Source: Mesorhizobium sp. J428
GTDB taxonomy: Bacteria; Pseudomonadota; Alphaproteobacteria; Rhizobiales; Rhizobiaceae
Direction of reading: 5' to 3'
Assembly (NCBI RefSeq): GCF_024699925.1
Contig: NZ_JAJOMX010000001.1
Location: forward strand, 868,001-932,000
DNA: 64,000 bases
Below, one piece after another: positions 17,581-26,129 of this stretch; the stretch's first letter is position 1, and each line of letters opens with the position of its first letter. The notes beneath the pieces are model-generated. The model saw nothing but the letters and a program-made list of their open reading frames with translations, ran no database searches and was not told the DNA's origin. The translations under genes were made by a program, and so were the position numbers.

Positions 17581-18390
17581 TCACCGCCACGTCTTCTTCT
17601 GCTTCCAGCGCTTCTGGCCGCGCTGGGTCTCGCCCTGGACGCCGAGATAGAATTCCTGGATGTCCTTCGAGGCGAGCAGCCGCGCAGAGTCGTCGGCCAT
17701 CACCATGCGGCCGAGCTCCATGACGTATCCGTAGTCGGCGACCTCGAGCGCCACCTTGGCGTTCTGCTCGACAAGCATCATGGTGACGCCCTGCTCGCGG
17801 TTGAGCCGGCGGATGATGGTGAAGATCTCCTTCACCAGCAGCGGCGAGAGGCCGAGCGACGGCTCGTCGAGCAGCATCAGCTTCGGTCGCGCCATCAGGC
17901 CGCGCGCAATCGCGAGCATCTGCTGCTGGCCGCCCGACATCGTGCCCGCCGCTTGCCGACGGCGCTCCTTCAGGATCGGGAAATAGCCGTAGACCATCTC
18001 CTCGTCGGCCTTGATGCCGGCGGTGTCGCTGCGGACATAGGAGCCCATGCGCAGGTTCTCCTCGACTGTCAGCAACGGGAACACCTCGCGCCCCTCCGGC
18101 ACGTGGACGATGCCGGCCTTGACGACGCGGTCCGGCTCCTCGCCGGCGATGTTGCGGCCGCCGCACCAGATCTCGCCCTTCTCCGGGTTCATCACGCCGG
18201 AGATGGTCTTCAGGAGCGTCGTCTTGCCGGCGCCGTTAGCGCCGAGCACGGTGACGATCTGACCCTGGCGCACGTCGAGACTGACGCCGCGGATCGCCAT
18301 GATCGGCCCGTAATAGCTTTCGAGGTTGCGGACCGACAGCACGGCTTCCGCCGTGGAGGATGCGAGGTTGATCGCCTGCTTCAGCATCAC
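17581..18390 (-). CDS. HAAT-family ABC transporter ATP-binding protein (LivF-like)
   Basis: 269 aa. Walker A is GANGAGKTTLLKTISG, signature TMSGGQQQMLAIARGLMARP and Walker B LMLLDEPSLGLSP, with the LivF-specific HVPEGREVFPLLTVEENLRM and VEQNAKVALEVADYGYVMEL. It pairs with the neighbouring LivG as the cytoplasmic motor. The C-terminus carries a basic extension (QRGQKRWKQKKTWR), also seen in the other LivF here (52867-53700, KHYKRRKRWLS), a feature often found in LivF proteins encoded next to acyl-CoA ligases. It overlaps livG by an ATGA and the ligase follows after 13 bases. Confidence 0.93.
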   Translation of the reverse strand: MMLKQAINLASSTAEAVLSVRNLESYYGPIMAIRGVSLDVRQGQIVTVLGANGAGKTTLLKTISGVMNPEKGEIWCGGRNIAGEEPDRVVKAGIVHVPEGREVFPLLTVEENLRMGSYVRSDTAGIKADEEMVYGYFPILKERRRQAAGTMSGGQQQMLAIARGLMARPKLMLLDEPSLGLSPLLVKEIFTIIRRLNREQGVTMMLVEQNAKVALEVADYGYVMELGRMVMADDSARLLASKDIQEFYLGVQGETQRGQKRWKQKKTWR

Positions 18391-19172
18391 GCGACCACCC
18401 TTTCGTTCTCGTCGGCGACGCCGATATAGGCCTCGATCACCTTGGGATGGTTCTGCACCTCCTGCGCCGAGCCGATCGCCAGCATCTTGCCGTCGGCGAG
18501 CGCCATCACCCGGTCGGAGACCGAGGCGACGAGGTGCATGTCGTGCTCGACCATCAGCACTGTAATGCCCATCTGGGTCTTGATGTCCTCGATCCAGAAG
18601 GCGACGTCCTGCGTCTCCTCGACCGACAGGCCGGACGCCGGCTCATCGAGCAGCAGGAGGCGCGGCTCGATCGCCAGCGCGCGGCCCATCTCCACCACCT
18701 TGCGCACGCCGTACGGCAGGCCGGCGATGTATTTCTCGCGATAGGCCTGCAGGTCGAGGAAATCGATCACCTTCTCCACCGCCTCGCGGTGCCGCCGCTC
18801 TTCCCTGCGGACGAAGGGGGTGAACAGCATTTCGTTGAACATGTTGCCGCGGCGGTGGCGATGGCGGCCGACCAGAAGGTTCTGCAGCACGGTCGCCTGG
18901 TCGAACAGTTCGATGTTCTGGAAGGTGCGCGCGATGCCGAGCCGGGCGATCTCGTGCGGCGCCTTCTTGAGGATCGACTCACCCGCGAAGCGGATGTCGC
19001 CGGCGACCGGGTCGTAGAAGCGCGAGACGAGGTTGAAGAGCGTCGACTTGCCGGCGCCGTTCGGTCCGACAAGGGCGAACACCTCGCCCTCCTCGACCGA
19101 GAAGGAGACATTGTTCACCGCGGTGACGCCGCCGAACTTGAGGGTGACGTTTTCGACTTCCAGCAGGCTCAT
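18387..19172 (-). CDS. HAAT-family ABC transporter ATP-binding protein (LivG-like)
   Basis: 261 aa with Walker A GPNGAGKSTLFNLVSRFY, the Q-loop region ARTFQNIELFDQATVLQNLL, the signature-equivalent LPYGVRKVVEMGRALAIEPR and Walker B LLLLDEPASGLSVEET. The LPYGxxKxxE motif instead of a full LSGGQ is normal for LivG. It ends in the A-YIGVADE pattern typical of the family. ATGA overlaps join it to livM upstream and livF downstream, implying balanced synthesis of the transporter complex. Confidence 0.93.
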   Translation of the reverse strand: MSLLEVENVTLKFGGVTAVNNVSFSVEEGEVFALVGPNGAGKSTLFNLVSRFYDPVAGDIRFAGESILKKAPHEIARLGIARTFQNIELFDQATVLQNLLVGRHRHRRGNMFNEMLFTPFVRREERRHREAVEKVIDFLDLQAYREKYIAGLPYGVRKVVEMGRALAIEPRLLLLDEPASGLSVEETQDVAFWIEDIKTQMGITVLMVEHDMHLVASVSDRVMALADGKMLAIGSAQEVQNHPKVIEAYIGVADENERVVA

Positions 19173-20266
19173 CGCATGCGCTCCGTCTTGAGGTAGCTCC
19201 GCTGCCGGCGGAACATGTCGCGGCGGTAGAACGGGAACAGCTCGAAATAGGTGCGGATCTTCAGCCAGCGGCCGTAGATGCCCATCGGCTCGAACAGGAT
19301 GAACAGGATCAGGATCGCGCCGAACACGGCCGACTCCAGCCCCGGTATGGTGATCGCGGTTCCGGTGATCGAGCCGACCCAGTCGCGCAGCTGCGCGATC
19401 GCCTGCGGCAGGAGCGCGATGACCATGGCGCCGAAGAAGGCGCCGTGGATGGAGCCGAGCCCGCCGATGACGATCATCAGGAGCATCTGGATCGAGATGA
19501 TGATGGTGAAGGTCTCGTTGTTGAAGATGCCCGCGAAGTGCCCCATCAGCGCGCCGGCAAGGCCGGTGATCGCCGTCGACAGGCCGAAGGCGACCGCCTT
19601 GGTGCGTGCGACGTTGACGCCCATTGCCTGCGCCGAGATCTCGGAGTCGCGCACCGCGGCGAGCGAACGGCCGAGCGGCGTGCGCAGGATGTTGCGGTAA
19701 GCGAGCACCACCAGGACCGTGACAAACAGGATCAGACCGTAGAACCGCACCGGCGTGGCATAGCGGTCGAACTGGATGCCGAAGATGTCGATGGTCGGCG
19801 CCAGCAGGCCGTTGATGCCGCCGGTGAGCGGCTCGGCGATGACGATGAGGTCGTCGACCAGGATCGACACGGCGAGCGTGCCGATGGCGAGGTAGATGCC
19901 ATGCAGCTTCGACGTCGGGATTGCCAAGGCCACGCCGGCAAGGCCGGCGATGATGCCCGCGAGCGGCAGCGACAGGATGAAGGGCAGGCCGAGCCGGTCC
20001 TGCAGAAGCACGTTGGCGTAGCAGCCGACGGCCAGGAAAGCCGCGTGGCCGAGGCTTGCCTGGCCGGTCTGTCCGACGAGCAGCATCAGCCCCATGCCGG
20101 CGATCGCCCAGATGAGCACGTTGGTGACCTCGCCGAGCGCGAAATCGGACAGGACGAAGGGCAGCACGAGCATCGATGCCATCAACAGCAGGTACCAGAA
20201 GGCCTGCGCGCCGTGGCGGAAGAGGTTGATGTCGGCGTCGTAGCTGGTCTTGAAGACGGTGCGCAT
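19169..20266 (-). CDS. HAAT-family ABC transporter permease (LivM-like)
   Basis: 365 aa inner-membrane permease with about ten hydrophobic segments. The family motif GQTGQASLGHAAFLAVGCYA is near residue 65, and AVRDSEISAQAMGVNVARTK is the cytoplasmic loop that contacts the ATPases. IGGLGSIHGAFFGAMVIALL is the second conserved helix. The N-terminal MRTVFKTSYDADINLFRHGA is the extended cytoplasmic leader typical of LivM proteins linked to acyl-CoA ligases. Four bases separate it from livH and it overlaps livG. Confidence 0.93.
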   Translation of the reverse strand: MRTVFKTSYDADINLFRHGAQAFWYLLLMASMLVLPFVLSDFALGEVTNVLIWAIAGMGLMLLVGQTGQASLGHAAFLAVGCYANVLLQDRLGLPFILSLPLAGIIAGLAGVALAIPTSKLHGIYLAIGTLAVSILVDDLIVIAEPLTGGINGLLAPTIDIFGIQFDRYATPVRFYGLILFVTVLVVLAYRNILRTPLGRSLAAVRDSEISAQAMGVNVARTKAVAFGLSTAITGLAGALMGHFAGIFNNETFTIIISIQMLLMIVIGGLGSIHGAFFGAMVIALLPQAIAQLRDWVGSITGTAITIPGLESAVFGAILILFILFEPMGIYGRWLKIRTYFELFPFYRRDMFRRQRSYLKTERMR

Positions 20267-20269
20267 CGG

Positions 20270-21145
20270 TTACACCTTCTTCCTGTGGATCTGGGCCAGG
20301 ATGCCGTGCGGCCTGAACACCAGGATCACGAACAACAGCAGATAGGGCATGATCTGCGAGTAACCGGCGGCGATGTAGTAGGAGGCGAAGGGCTCGATCA
20401 GCCCGACGATGATGCCGCCCAGCAACGCGCCCGGAAGCGAGCCGAAGCCGCCGATGACCGCCGCCGCGAAGGCCTTGATTCCGAGCAGCCCGATCGACGG
20501 GTCGATCGATCCCTTCGAGGCGAAGAGGATGCCGGCAACCGCCGCGACCATGCCGGCCAGCGCCCAGATCAGCGAGTGCACGCGCTTGACCGGGATGCCC
20601 ATGTAGTAGGCGGCGAGCTGGTTCTGCGAGGCGGCCTGCATCGCCACGCCGAGCTTGGTAACGTTGAAGAAGAAGTAGAGCAGGATCGTCGAGATGATCG
20701 TCACCGCGATGACGACGATCTCGTCAAGGCCGAGCACGAGGCCGCCGAAGCGCACATCCTTGCCGGCGATGGGCGATTCCAGCGCGATCGGCTCGTTGCC
20801 CCAGATCAGCCCCGCCGCGAAGCGCAGCACGAAGCCCATGGCAATGGTGAGGATCACGATCGAAACCTGGGACTGGCCGAACATGCGGCGCAGCACGATC
20901 ATCTCGATCAGGTAGCCGAACAGGCCCATCGCGGCGATGGCGATCGGCACCGAGAGCCAGAACGGCAGGCCCCAGAACTGGTCGTTGGTGAGGCCGAGCG
21001 TGATGAAGGCGCCCAGCATCATGAAGTCGCCCTGGGCGAAATTGACCGCTTCCGTGGCCTTGTAGATGAGCACGAAACCAAGCGCGATGAGGCCGTAGAC
21101 ACAGCCGTTCGCAAGGCCGCTCACAAAGAGCTGCAATACGTCCAA
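20270..21145 (-). CDS. HAAT-family ABC transporter permease (LivH-like)
   Basis: 291 aa inner-membrane permease and first gene of the transport operon. Characteristic parts are SGLANGCVYGLIALGFVLIY, KATEAVNFAQGDFMMLGAFI, the loop AMQAASQNQLAAYYMGIPVK, and VIGGFGSLPGALLGGIIVGL. The 98-base gap upstream (21146-21243) would hold the operon promoter; no clear operator was recognised there. The start ATG has GGGAGGAG just upstream. Confidence 0.93.
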   Translation of the reverse strand: MDVLQLFVSGLANGCVYGLIALGFVLIYKATEAVNFAQGDFMMLGAFITLGLTNDQFWGLPFWLSVPIAIAAMGLFGYLIEMIVLRRMFGQSQVSIVILTIAMGFVLRFAAGLIWGNEPIALESPIAGKDVRFGGLVLGLDEIVVIAVTIISTILLYFFFNVTKLGVAMQAASQNQLAAYYMGIPVKRVHSLIWALAGMVAAVAGILFASKGSIDPSIGLLGIKAFAAAVIGGFGSLPGALLGGIIVGLIEPFASYYIAAGYSQIMPYLLLFVILVFRPHGILAQIHRKKV

Positions 21146-21243
21146 AGACGTTCTCCTCCCAATGTCGTCGCGGTCTTATGCCGCGTTTGGTTCGACTATA
21201 GACGGCCGTGCCCCCAGCACAAGCCGCGCACATTCACTAACGT

Positions 21244-22284
21244 TTATGGTGCGATGAAGACCTTTCCATTCGGCTTAGCCAGCTCTTCCGGCACCCTTTT
21301 CATCGCGTCCGCGAACGGAACGATCGCCGTCACGTCGGTCGACCAACGTCCGTCGGCGAAGCGCTTCTGCGCCTCCATCACGGCAGCCCCCTTGCGCTGC
21401 GGATCCGTGGACCGCATCCACTCCGTCAGCCAGAATCCCTCGATCTTCTTGTGCATGAAGATCAGCTGTCCGGGCTCCTGGATCGGCGTCTCGGCCTGGT
21501 CGAGCCGCCCGTATATGATCCACCGCGCGCGCCGCGGCATCGCGTTGAAAATCGTCGCCGCCAGCGGCCCGGTCACGGCATCGAGCAGGATGCGCGGCTT
21601 TTCATTCTTGCACGTCTCCGCCAGCCGCTGCCCGAAATCGGGCGCTTCGGCGTTCAGCACGATTGCCGCCCCCGCCTTTTCCAGGAGCGGAATCTGGTCG
21701 TCGCGGCGCACGATGGCAATCGGACGATATCCCTCGTCGCGCGCGATTCCCATGATCAGCTTGCAGAGCTGGCTGGCGGCAGCGGTCAGGATGAAGGCCT
21801 TCTCGCCCTCCTGCTTGACGATGTCGAACATTGCGATCGCCGTCAGCGGATTGACGATCATCGCCGCGCCGTCGACATCCTTGACGCCGTCGATCAGCGG
21901 CAGGCAGGCCGCCGCCTCGGCGACGGCATACTCCGCCCAGGCACCCCAGTTGGAGATGCCCGTGGCAAACGCGACCCGCTTGCCGACCAGCTTCTGCGCG
22001 CCTGCATCTTCGCCTGCCGCGACCACTTCGCCGACGCCCTCGAATCCCGCCGGCTGCCCCTTTGCCCGAGGCTGGCCATACATGCCCTTGATGAACATGA
22101 CGTCCGACGGGTTGATCGAGGCCAGCGCGACCTTGACAAGCACCTGGCTGGCCTTCGGCGTGGGGACGGCAATGGTGCCAGGCGTCACATAGGGCTCCAT
22201 CGCCTCCAGCACGCTTCCCGAGGGACGGGTCGTGTAGCCGTCGTCGTTGAGGAGCAGTGCGCGCATGGTGGCGGGGAGCGTCAT
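21244..22284 (-). CDS. MDR-superfamily zinc-independent alcohol dehydrogenase / quinone oxidoreductase
   Basis: 346 aa medium-chain dehydrogenase/reductase. The GroES-like N-terminal domain contains NPSDVMFIKGMYGQ and AGFEGVGEVVAAG. The Rossmann part is degenerate at the usual GxGxxG (ILTAAASQLCKLIMGIARDE), a pattern of the quinone-reductase-like branch. No structural-zinc cysteine cluster and no catalytic zinc ligand set is visible. It follows the second MDR gene by ten bases and probably shares its transcript. In the acyl-CoA island it could reduce an enone or oxidise an alcohol intermediate; the substrate is unknown. Confidence 0.8.
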   Translation of the reverse strand: MTLPATMRALLLNDDGYTTRPSGSVLEAMEPYVTPGTIAVPTPKASQVLVKVALASINPSDVMFIKGMYGQPRAKGQPAGFEGVGEVVAAGEDAGAQKLVGKRVAFATGISNWGAWAEYAVAEAAACLPLIDGVKDVDGAAMIVNPLTAIAMFDIVKQEGEKAFILTAAASQLCKLIMGIARDEGYRPIAIVRRDDQIPLLEKAGAAIVLNAEAPDFGQRLAETCKNEKPRILLDAVTGPLAATIFNAMPRRARWIIYGRLDQAETPIQEPGQLIFMHKKIEGFWLTEWMRSTDPQRKGAAVMEAQKRFADGRWSTDVTAIVPFADAMKRVPEELAKPNGKVFIAP

Positions 22285-22294
22285 CGTCGGGGTC

Positions 22295-23263
22295 CTACGG
22301 CTTGAGGATCAGCTTGCCCGCGACGGCACGGTCGTGGATACGCCTAAGCACGTCCTTGGCCTCGGCGAGCGGGTAGATGCCTTCGATCACCGGCTTGAGC
22401 TTTCCGGCCACCAGCCAGTCCATCAGTTCGTGCATGTTCTCCTCATGCGCCTGCGGCTCCTTGGCCGTGAAGGTGCCCCAGAACACGCCGACGACGCTGA
22501 AGCCCTTCACCAGCGCGAGGTTGACCGGGAACTGAGGTATCTTGCCGGAGGTGAAGCCGATGACGAGCAGGCGGCCGTTCCAGGCCATCGAGCGCGCCAA
22601 CACGTCGAACATGTCGCCGCCGACGGGATCGTAGCCGACGTCGACGCCCTTGCCGCCGGTGGCTTCCTTCAGCGTCTCCCTGAGGTTCTCGTAGCCGAGC
22701 GTGATGTCCGCGCCCGCCGCCTTCGCGACCTCGCGCTTCTCTGGCGTGGAGGCGACCGCGATCACCTTAGCGCCCATGATCTTGCCGATCTGAATCGCCG
22801 CGAGGCCGGTGGTGCCGGCGGCGCCCAGCACGACGAGCGTCTCGCCGGGCTTGATCTGCGCCCGCTGCTTCAGCGCGTAGTGCGAGGTGCCGTAGCCGCA
22901 GATCAGCGCGCAGGCATCCGCGCCGGAGACATTGTCGGGCAGCTTGACGACGACGGACTCGTCCACGCCGATCTTCTCGGCATAGGCGCCGAGCGGCGTG
23001 AAGGAGACGACGCGGTCGCCAACCTTGAACTTCGTCACGGCCTCGCCGACGGCGGACACGCGGCCGGCCATCTCCATGCCGGGGACGAAGGGCGTCGGCG
23101 GCTTGGCCTGGTAGAGGCCCTGAACCAGCAACCCGTCCGGATAGTTCACGCCGATCGCCTCCGCCTCGATGACGACGGTGCGGCCGGTCGCCTTCGGCTC
23201 CGGCCAGTCCGCATAGTCGAGGTTCTCGATCGGTCCGTATTCGCGTGCGACGATCGCCTTCAT
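22295..23263 (-). CDS. NADPH:quinone oxidoreductase family protein (MDR superfamily)
   Basis: 322 aa from ATG 23263; the much longer open frame upstream overlaps the dehydrogenase gene and is rejected. It begins MKAIVAREYGPIENLDYADW, with NYPDGLLVQGLYQAKPPTPF and VPGMEMAGRVSAVG in the GroES domain. The NADPH site is VLGAAGTTGLAAIQIGKIMG. GGKGVDVGYDPVGGDMFDVL completes the quinone oxidoreductase pattern. No zinc ligands are seen. It sits five bases after the acyl-CoA dehydrogenase, in the same operon. Likely NADPH-dependent reduction of an activated alkene, or enoyl-CoA reduction. Confidence 0.87.
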   Translation of the reverse strand: MKAIVAREYGPIENLDYADWPEPKATGRTVVIEAEAIGVNYPDGLLVQGLYQAKPPTPFVPGMEMAGRVSAVGEAVTKFKVGDRVVSFTPLGAYAEKIGVDESVVVKLPDNVSGADACALICGYGTSHYALKQRAQIKPGETLVVLGAAGTTGLAAIQIGKIMGAKVIAVASTPEKREVAKAAGADITLGYENLRETLKEATGGKGVDVGYDPVGGDMFDVLARSMAWNGRLLVIGFTSGKIPQFPVNLALVKGFSVVGVFWGTFTAKEPQAHEENMHELMDWLVAGKLKPVIEGIYPLAEAKDVLRRIHDRAVAGKLILKP

Positions 23264-23268
23264 TGTCG

Positions 23269-24507
23269 TCACACCTTTTCCTGCGTGTATTTCTTCAGTT
23301 CCTGCCGGGCGATCTGCCGGCGGTGCACGGCGTCCGGCCCGTCGACGATGCGCAGCGTGCGCAGGTTCTTCCAGGTGCGCGCCAGCGGCGTGTCCTGGCT
23401 GACGCCGGCCGCGCCATGCAGCTGCACCGCCTCGTCGGCGATCTTCAGCGCGACCCTCGGGGCGACGACCTTGATCTGGCTGATCCACGGCGCCGCGGCC
23501 TTGGGGTCGCCCTGATCCATCATCCAGGCCGCCTTGAGACAGAGCAGGCGGGCCATCTCGATCTCCATCCGCGCCTCGGCGATGATGTCGTAGTTGGCGC
23601 CGAGCTTGGCGAGCGGTTGGCCGAAGGCCTCGCGGCGCATCGAACGGCGGCACATCGTCTCCAGCGCCATCTCGGCCTGGCCGATCGCACGCATGCAGTG
23701 ATGGATGCGGCCCGGGCCGAGACGGCCCTGCGCGATCTCGAAGCCCCTGCCCTCACCGAGCAGCAGGTTCGATGCCGGCACGCGCACATTGGTGAAGCGC
23801 ATGTGCAGGTGGCCGTGCGGCGCGTCGTCGTCGCCGTAGATCGTCATCGCGCGGACCTTCTCGACGCCGGCGGTGTCGGCCGGCACGAGGATCATCGAGT
23901 GCTGCGCGTGCTTGGGGCCGTCCTTCGAAGTGCGCACCATGACGATGTAGATGGCGCAGCGCGGATCGCCCGCGCCCGAGGACCACCACTTCTCGCCGTT
24001 GAGCACGTAATGGTCGCCGTCGCGCTCGCAGCGCATCGAGATGTTGGTGGCGTCGGAGGAGGCGACGTCGGGCTCGGTCATCAGGAAGGCGGAGCGGATC
24101 TTGCCCTCGAGCAGCGGCTTCAGCCACTTCTCCTTGTGCTCGCTGGCGCCGTAGCGCTCCAGCACCTCCATGTTGCCGGTGTCCGGAGCCGAGCAGTTGA
24201 ACACCTCGGCGCCGATATGGGCCTTGCCCATCTCCTCGGCGAGATAGGCGTATTCGACAGTCGTCAGGCCGTAGCCCTGGTCGGAATTGGTCAGCCAGAA
24301 GTTCCAAAGGCCGCGCTCCTTGGCCTTCGCCTTGAGGCCTTCGAGGATGTCCGACTGGCGCTTCGTGAACGACCAGCGGTCGCCGTCCTTGCCGACCTCG
24401 GCGAGGAACTCCTCGTCGAGCGGAATGACCTCGTCCCGGATCATCGCCGCCACCCGCGCATGGATCGGCTTCAGCTTCTCGGTCAATCCGAGGTTCATGT
24501 CACTCAT
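23269..24507 (-). CDS. Acyl-CoA dehydrogenase, ACAD11-like
   Basis: 412 aa flavoprotein of the acyl-CoA dehydrogenase fold. It carries the stretch EVFNCSAPDTGNMEVLERYG, FAD/substrate motif MTEPDVASSDATN, NGEKWWSSGAGDPRC, QHSMILVPADTAGVE and LGEGRGFEIAQGRLGPGRIH, then LHGAAGVSQDTPLA and RTLRIVDGPDAVH near the end. These phrases match the C-terminal dehydrogenase domain of ACAD10/ACAD11 far better than short- or medium-chain dehydrogenases. The kinase domain that is fused in animal ACAD10/11 is encoded separately at 26621-27652. It overlaps the TetR gene by ATGA. Expected role: acting on a 4-phospho- or 4-hydroxyacyl-CoA; this rests on family knowledge. Confidence 0.9.
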   Translation of the reverse strand: MSDMNLGLTEKLKPIHARVAAMIRDEVIPLDEEFLAEVGKDGDRWSFTKRQSDILEGLKAKAKERGLWNFWLTNSDQGYGLTTVEYAYLAEEMGKAHIGAEVFNCSAPDTGNMEVLERYGASEHKEKWLKPLLEGKIRSAFLMTEPDVASSDATNISMRCERDGDHYVLNGEKWWSSGAGDPRCAIYIVMVRTSKDGPKHAQHSMILVPADTAGVEKVRAMTIYGDDDAPHGHLHMRFTNVRVPASNLLLGEGRGFEIAQGRLGPGRIHHCMRAIGQAEMALETMCRRSMRREAFGQPLAKLGANYDIIAEARMEIEMARLLCLKAAWMMDQGDPKAAAPWISQIKVVAPRVALKIADEAVQLHGAAGVSQDTPLARTWKNLRTLRIVDGPDAVHRRQIARQELKKYTQEKV

Positions 24508-25157
24508 GGTCTTTCCTTGCCTTTTCCACCTAAGCCGCCGCGCGCGAACGCCACGACCTGGTCAACGATATTGTCGATGTCCTGCCTGCTCTCGCCGGGG
24601 CGCGGCTTGTACCAGAAGATCGGCGAGTTGAGCGCCATGAACATCATCTGGTTGGCGATGCTGAGATCGGCGAAGTGCATGTCGCCCTGGTCGCGCGCCC
24701 TCGCCATCTGCAGCCGGAAGACGTTGCTGTACTGGGACCGATACTCGACCAGCTCGTTCAGCTGGCTGCGCTGCTCCGGCGTGGTCGCGCCGCGCAGATG
24801 CATCTCGACACCCTCCCAGACCACGCGCTGATACGCCCGGGTCACGATCATCTGCCGCACATGGGTGTGCGCCATCTTCGTCCAGACAGCCACCGCCGGC
24901 TCGTCGAGCGACCGGAAAGGCTCGATCGCCGCGAAGTTCATATCCATGCCGGTGCGGAAGATCTGCGCAAACAGATCCGCCTTGGAGGAGAAGTGATGGT
25001 AGATACGGCCCTTGGTCGCCCGCAGCCTGCGCGCCACGTCGTCGATGGACGTCGCCGCATAGCCGCGTTCCATGAAACATGCGGCGGCCGCATCGAGAAT
25101 CTCGACGCGTGCCCTTTCGGTAACCGGCTCGCCGGCGCCAACTTCGGCCAGAACCAT
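24504..25157 (-). CDS. TetR-family transcriptional regulator
   Basis: 217 aa. An N-terminal helix-turn-helix reads ILDAAAACFMERGYAATSID, DVARRLRATKGRIYHHFSSK, ADLFAQIF, followed by a variable all-helical ligand domain that ends basic. It is the first gene of the minus-strand group TetR - acyl-CoA dehydrogenase - MDR - MDR and is divergent from the SDR-MaoC-kinase-SDR group. One dyad in the spacer (25226-25245) could let it repress both groups, with an acyl-CoA intermediate as inducer, as for many FadR/PaaR-type TetR proteins. ATGA overlap couples it to the dehydrogenase. Confidence 0.9.
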   Translation of the reverse strand: MVLAEVGAGEPVTERARVEILDAAAACFMERGYAATSIDDVARRLRATKGRIYHHFSSKADLFAQIFRTGMDMNFAAIEPFRSLDEPAVAVWTKMAHTHVRQMIVTRAYQRVVWEGVEMHLRGATTPEQRSQLNELVEYRSQYSNVFRLQMARARDQGDMHFADLSIANQMMFMALNSPIFWYKPRPGESRQDIDNIVDQVVAFARGGLGGKGKERP

Positions 25158-25225
25158 GACCTCCCTTTCCCGCAGACCTTTTGTGCGGCGTTGCCGATCG
25201 GGTCTTTACGGACAGGCAAATAATG

Positions 25226-25245
25226 AACATACTACTCGGTATGTT
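25226..25245. promoter_or_regulatory. Candidate TetR operator
   Basis: AACATAC (25226-25232) and GTATGTT (25239-25245) form a perfect 7-bp dyad with a six-base spacer, in the 141-bp divergent region between the TetR gene and the SDR gene. The size and symmetry fit TetR-family operators. Binding by the neighbouring regulator is inferred. Confidence 0.6.
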
Positions 25246-25298
25246 GTCAACGCGGCATCCGGCCCGTCCGGAGAATAAGCCCGCGAGGGGGAGGAAGA

Positions 25299-26114
25299 AT
25301 GGCCTATCTGGACGAACTGTTTTCGGTTGCCGGCAAGACGGCGCTGGTGACCGGTGCCGCGACCGGCATCGGCCGGATGATCGCCACTGCCCTCGTCCAG
25401 GGTGGCGCCCGCGTGCTGATCGCCTCGCGCAAGGCCGCCGACTGCGAGAAGGTCGCCGCCGAGCTCAACGCGCTGGGCGCGCCGGGCAGCGCCGAGGGAT
25501 TCGGCGCGGACGTGAGCACCGAGCAGGGCGTCGATGCGCTGGCCGCCGAGGTGAAGGCGCGCACCGGCAAGCTGCACATCCTAGTCAACAATGCCGGCGT
25601 GTCGTGGGGCGCCCCGCTCGAGGCCTTCCCCTATTCGGGCTGGGCAAAGGTGCTGAACGTCAACGTCACCGGCCTGTTCCACGTGACCAGGCAGCTCCTG
25701 CCGCTGCTCGACGCGGCCGCGGGCGACGACGACCCGGCCCGCATCATTAATCTCGGCTCGGTGATGGGCACCCAGCCGCTCGCCGACGACGCCTATTCCT
25801 ACACCGCCTCGAAGGCAGCCGTTCACCACCTGACGAAGACGCTCGCCAACGAATTCGCCAGCCGCCGCATCACCGTCAACGCGTTTGCGCCGGGCCCCTT
25901 CCAGAGCCGCATGACGGCCTTCGCCACCGCGAGCGACGACCAGGCCAAGACCGTCGGCAGCCGCGTTCCGCTGGGACGCATCGGCGCGCCGTCCGACATC
26001 GCCGCGGCCACCCTGTTCCTCTGCGGCCGGGGCGGCAGCTACGTCACCGGCGCAATCCTTCCGCTTGACGGCGGCCAATCGGTCCAGCATGGCATGACGC
26101 TGTTCAAGGAATGA
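25299..26114 (+). CDS. Short-chain dehydrogenase/reductase
   Basis: 271 aa classical SDR. The cofactor site is TGAATGIGRMIATALVQGGA (near residue 18), NNAG is in ILVNNAGVSWGAPLEAFP, catalytic Ser lies in NLGSVMG, and Tyr-Lys in YSYTASKAAVHHLTK. The ending DGGQSVQHG is normal. SD GAGG precedes the ATG. It opens a four-gene operon with a MaoC hydratase, a phosphotransferase and a second SDR. In an acyl-CoA pathway it would oxidise a 3-hydroxyacyl-CoA or a related secondary alcohol. Substrate not determined by sequence. Confidence 0.9.
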   Translation: MAYLDELFSVAGKTALVTGAATGIGRMIATALVQGGARVLIASRKAADCEKVAAELNALGAPGSAEGFGADVSTEQGVDALAAEVKARTGKLHILVNNAGVSWGAPLEAFPYSGWAKVLNVNVTGLFHVTRQLLPLLDAAAGDDDPARIINLGSVMGTQPLADDAYSYTASKAAVHHLTKTLANEFASRRITVNAFAPGPFQSRMTAFATASDDQAKTVGSRVPLGRIGAPSDIAAATLFLCGRGGSYVTGAILPLDGGQSVQHGMTLFKE

Positions 26115-26129
26115 GCGGCGAGGGCAGCC

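Noticed and set aside
14389..17723. Long plus-strand open frames (541 and 671 residues) over the livJ-like and acyl-CoA ligase genes
   Set aside because: Antisense to clear family members; no domain motif.
19445..22192. 915-residue plus-strand open frame over livM, livH and an MDR gene
   Set aside because: Antisense shadow; charged repetitive composition and no recognisable motif.
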